Below are positions 3,738 through 5,458 of a stretch of DNA of 5,458 nucleotides, in pieces. The notes under the pieces were generated by a model. That model saw only the letters and a list, made by a program, of their open reading frames with translations. It searched no databases and had not been told where the DNA came from. Origin of the DNA: an uncultured bacterium (GTDB taxonomy: Bacteria; Actinomycetota; Coriobacteriia; Coriobacteriales; Coriobacteriaceae); contig CAJMPK010000105.1 in the NCBI GenBank assembly GCA_905215205.1, positions 1 through 5,458 on the forward strand. The letters are read 5' to 3'. Numbering within the stretch: position 1 is the stretch's first letter; every line of letters starts with the position of its first letter. Position numbers and translations under genes: made by a program.

Positions 3738-5458
3738 TTAGTACATCTTTGCGCCGGCGGGGATGGAGGCGTCGAGCTGGATCAGGTTGAGACGCTCCTC
3801 ACCATCCTCCTCGTGGATAGCGCTGATGAGCATGCCGCAGCTGGGAATGCCCATCATCTTGCGCGGAGGCAGGTTGGTGATGGCGAGCAAGGTCTTGCCA
3901 ACCAGGTCCTCGGGCTCGTAATAAGCGTGAATACCGGAGAGGATGGTGCGGTCGGTGCCGGTGCCGTCGTCGAGCGTAAAGTTCAGCAGTTTCTTGGACT
4001 TCTTGACGGCCTCGCATGCCTTGACCTTCACAGCGCGGAAATCGCTCTTGGAGAAGGTATCAAAGTCGACGAACTCCTCGAACAGCGGCTCAACGGCGAT
4101 CTTGGAGTAATCGAGCGTGGGCTTGAGCGGCTTGACGAACGGGCTTGTGGCGTTGCCGGCAGCCTTGGCAGCGGCGGCACCGGACTGGAAACCCTTCTCG
4201 GGCTTCATGTGCGGGAACAGCAGGACGTCGCGAATGGAAGCCTGGTTGGTGAGCAGCATGACCACGCGGTCGATGCCGATGCCGATGCCGCCCGCGGGAG
4301 GCATACCGTACTCGAGGGCGCGCACGTAGTCCTCGTCGTACTCCATGGCCTCGTCGTCGCCGCCGGCCTTCTCGGCCATCTGGGCGGCAAAGCGCTCGGC
4401 CTGGTCGACCGGGTCATTGAGCTCGGAGAATGCGTTGGCGTACTCGTGGCCGGCGATGACCAGCTCAAAGCGGTGCGTCAGGCGCGGATCGTCCTCAAAA
4501 CGCTTGGCAAGCGGGCTGACCTCGATGGGGTAATCGCATACGAAGGTCGGGTTGACGATGGTGTCCTCGCCCAGCTCATCGTAAATCTCGGCGATGATCT
4601 TGCCAGCAGTCCACTCGGGCTTAATCTCCAGGCCCTTCTCGCGTGCGGCGGCGGCAAGCTCCTCGACCGGCGTGTCGATGGTGACCTGCTTGCCGAGCAC
4701 GTCCGAGACGATGTCGGTCATGGGACGGCTTGCCCACTCACCGGACAGATCGATGGTCTGGCCCTGATACTCGATGACCTCGGGATTGCCGATAGCCTTG
4801 TTGGCAGCCTTGATGACGCCCTGGGCGAGTGCCTTCATGCCCTCGAGATCGGAGAAGGCACGATAGGCCTCCATCGTGGTGAACTCGGGGTTGTGGGTGA
4901 GGTCCATACCCTCGTTGCGGAAGATGCGGCCGATCTCGAAGACGCGCTCAAAGCCACCGACGATGCAGCGCTTGAGGTGCAGCTCGGTAGCAATGCGCAG
5001 ATAGCACTCCTGATCGAGCGCGTTGAAGTGCGTAATGAACGGCTTGGCCGTAGCGCCGCCCTGAATGGTCTGCAGGATGGGGGTCTCGACCTCCATGTAG
5101 CCGTCAGATTCCATGAAGCGGCGGAAGGTGGAGAGAATCTGCGAGCGCTTGCGGAAGGTCTCGCGAACATCGTCGTTGGCAATCAGGTCAACATAGCGTT
5201 GACGATAACGGGTCTCCTTATCGGAAAGACCATGGAACTTCTCGGGCAGCGGGCGAACGGCCTTGGAGAGCAGCGTCGCGCTCTTGGGGGCGACGGAAAG
5301 CTGGCCACGCTTGGTGCGCACGACCACGCCGGTCACGCCCAGGATATCGCCCAAGTCGAGGGCCTTAAGCGTGCTCCAGGCCGCCTCGTCCATGTCGTTA
5401 ATACGGCAGAACAGCTGAATCTCGGCGGTAGCGTCGCGCACGACGATAAACATGATCT
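3738..5458 (-). CDS. lysS: Lysyl-tRNA synthetase, class II, with C-terminal tRNA-binding domain (5' end beyond window)
   Basis: The enzyme charges tRNA-Lys with lysine using ATP in the cytoplasm. The window holds 573 codons; numbering here starts at the Met codon at 5451-5453, which is internal, because the reading frame continues to the edge and the N-terminal part of the anticodon-binding OB-fold is missing. Visible are the rest of that fold (1-65), the signature LRPLPEKFHGL-type segment (66-76), motif 1 (about 112-138, MEVETPILQT), motif 2 (172-197, FEIGRIFRNEGMDLTHNPEF) and motif 3 (388-401, GGIGIGIDRVVMLL). Standard bacterial LysRS ends soon after motif 3. This one continues through an Ala/Pro/Lys-rich linker (about 418-460) into a Trbp111/MetRS-type tRNA-binding OB-fold (462-571), with LDDGTGTDRTILSGI, NLPPRKMMGIPSCGMLISA and a C-terminal PAGAKMY. 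That domain typically raises tRNA affinity. All class II motifs are intact. Confidence 0.96.
   Translation of the reverse strand, partial: IMFIVVRDATAEIQLFCRINDMDEAAWSTLKALDLGDILGVTGVVVRTKRGQLSVAPKSATLLSKAVRPLPEKFHGLSDKETRYRQRYVDLIANDDVRETFRKRSQILSTFRRFMESDGYMEVETPILQTIQGGATAKPFITHFNALDQECYLRIATELHLKRCIVGGFERVFEIGRIFRNEGMDLTHNPEFTTMEAYRAFSDLEGMKALAQGVIKAANKAIGNPEVIEYQGQTIDLSGEWASRPMTDIVSDVLGKQVTIDTPVEELAAAAREKGLEIKPEWTAGKIIAEIYDELGEDTIVNPTFVCDYPIEVSPLAKRFEDDPRLTHRFELVIAGHEYANAFSELNDPVDQAERFAAQMAEKAGGDDEAMEYDEDYVRALEYGMPPAGGIGIGIDRVVMLLTNQASIRDVLLFPHMKPEKGFQSGAAAAKAAGNATSPFVKPLKPTLDYSKIAVEPLFEEFVDFDTFSKSDFRAVKVKACEAVKKSKKLLNFTLDDGTGTDRTILSGIHAYYEPEDLVGKTLLAITNLPPRKMMGIPSCGMLISAIHEEDGEERLNLIQLDASIPAGAKMY

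Noticed and set aside
5451..5453. The ATG here as the true start of lysS.
   Set aside because: It lies inside the conserved anticodon-binding fold, the frame stays open to the window edge, and no Shine-Dalgarno can be judged in the five remaining bases.

Overview
The window reads as ordinary chromosome of a GC-rich Gram-positive anaerobe, most likely a member of the Coriobacteriia such as Collinsella. This rests on high third-position GC, a ClpC-type (not ClpB) chaperone next to lysS, a lysyl-tRNA synthetase carrying a C-terminal tRNA-binding domain, and short interspersed repeats built around GGGGAC. The taxon is an inference from general style, not from a marker gene.

All four genes lie on the minus strand, so transcription runs from right to left. 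In that order they are: lysS (3738-5458, its N-terminus beyond the right edge), a threonine/serine exporter-family membrane protein (1772-3340), a four-helix DUF2798-type membrane protein (865-1458), and the first 226 residues of ClpC (1-679, continuing past the left edge). The lysS-to-clpC order recalls the Bacillus/Listeria neighbourhood. Here the usual ctsR-mcsA-mcsB genes are not between them, and two membrane-protein genes are.

The genes look like separate transcription units rather than one operon. The gaps are 397 bp (lysS to exporter), 313 bp (exporter to DUF2798 gene) and 185 bp (DUF2798 gene to clpC). There is a strong minus-strand terminator-like hairpin with a U5 run at 1503-1552 and a weaker one with a U6 run at 815-839. 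Both large gaps are crowded with structure. A 33-bp repeat occurs in two direct copies (1739-1771 and 3426-3458; 32 of 33 bases identical) that bracket the exporter gene. A pair of GTCCCC-containing repeats sits at 3499-3545, a 93-nt four-way-junction fold at 3599-3691, a perfect 12-bp hairpin at 3708-3734 against the lysS stop, and a 21-bp-arm imperfect palindrome at 1670-1734.

Functionally the genes are not an obvious pathway: translation (LysRS), amino-acid export (ThrE-like), an unknown membrane protein and protein quality control (ClpC). The points most worth a second look are the LysRS/tRNA-binding-domain fusion and the intergenic repeat and RNA-structure load. No phage, CRISPR, insertion-sequence transposase, tRNA or rRNA gene is visible.
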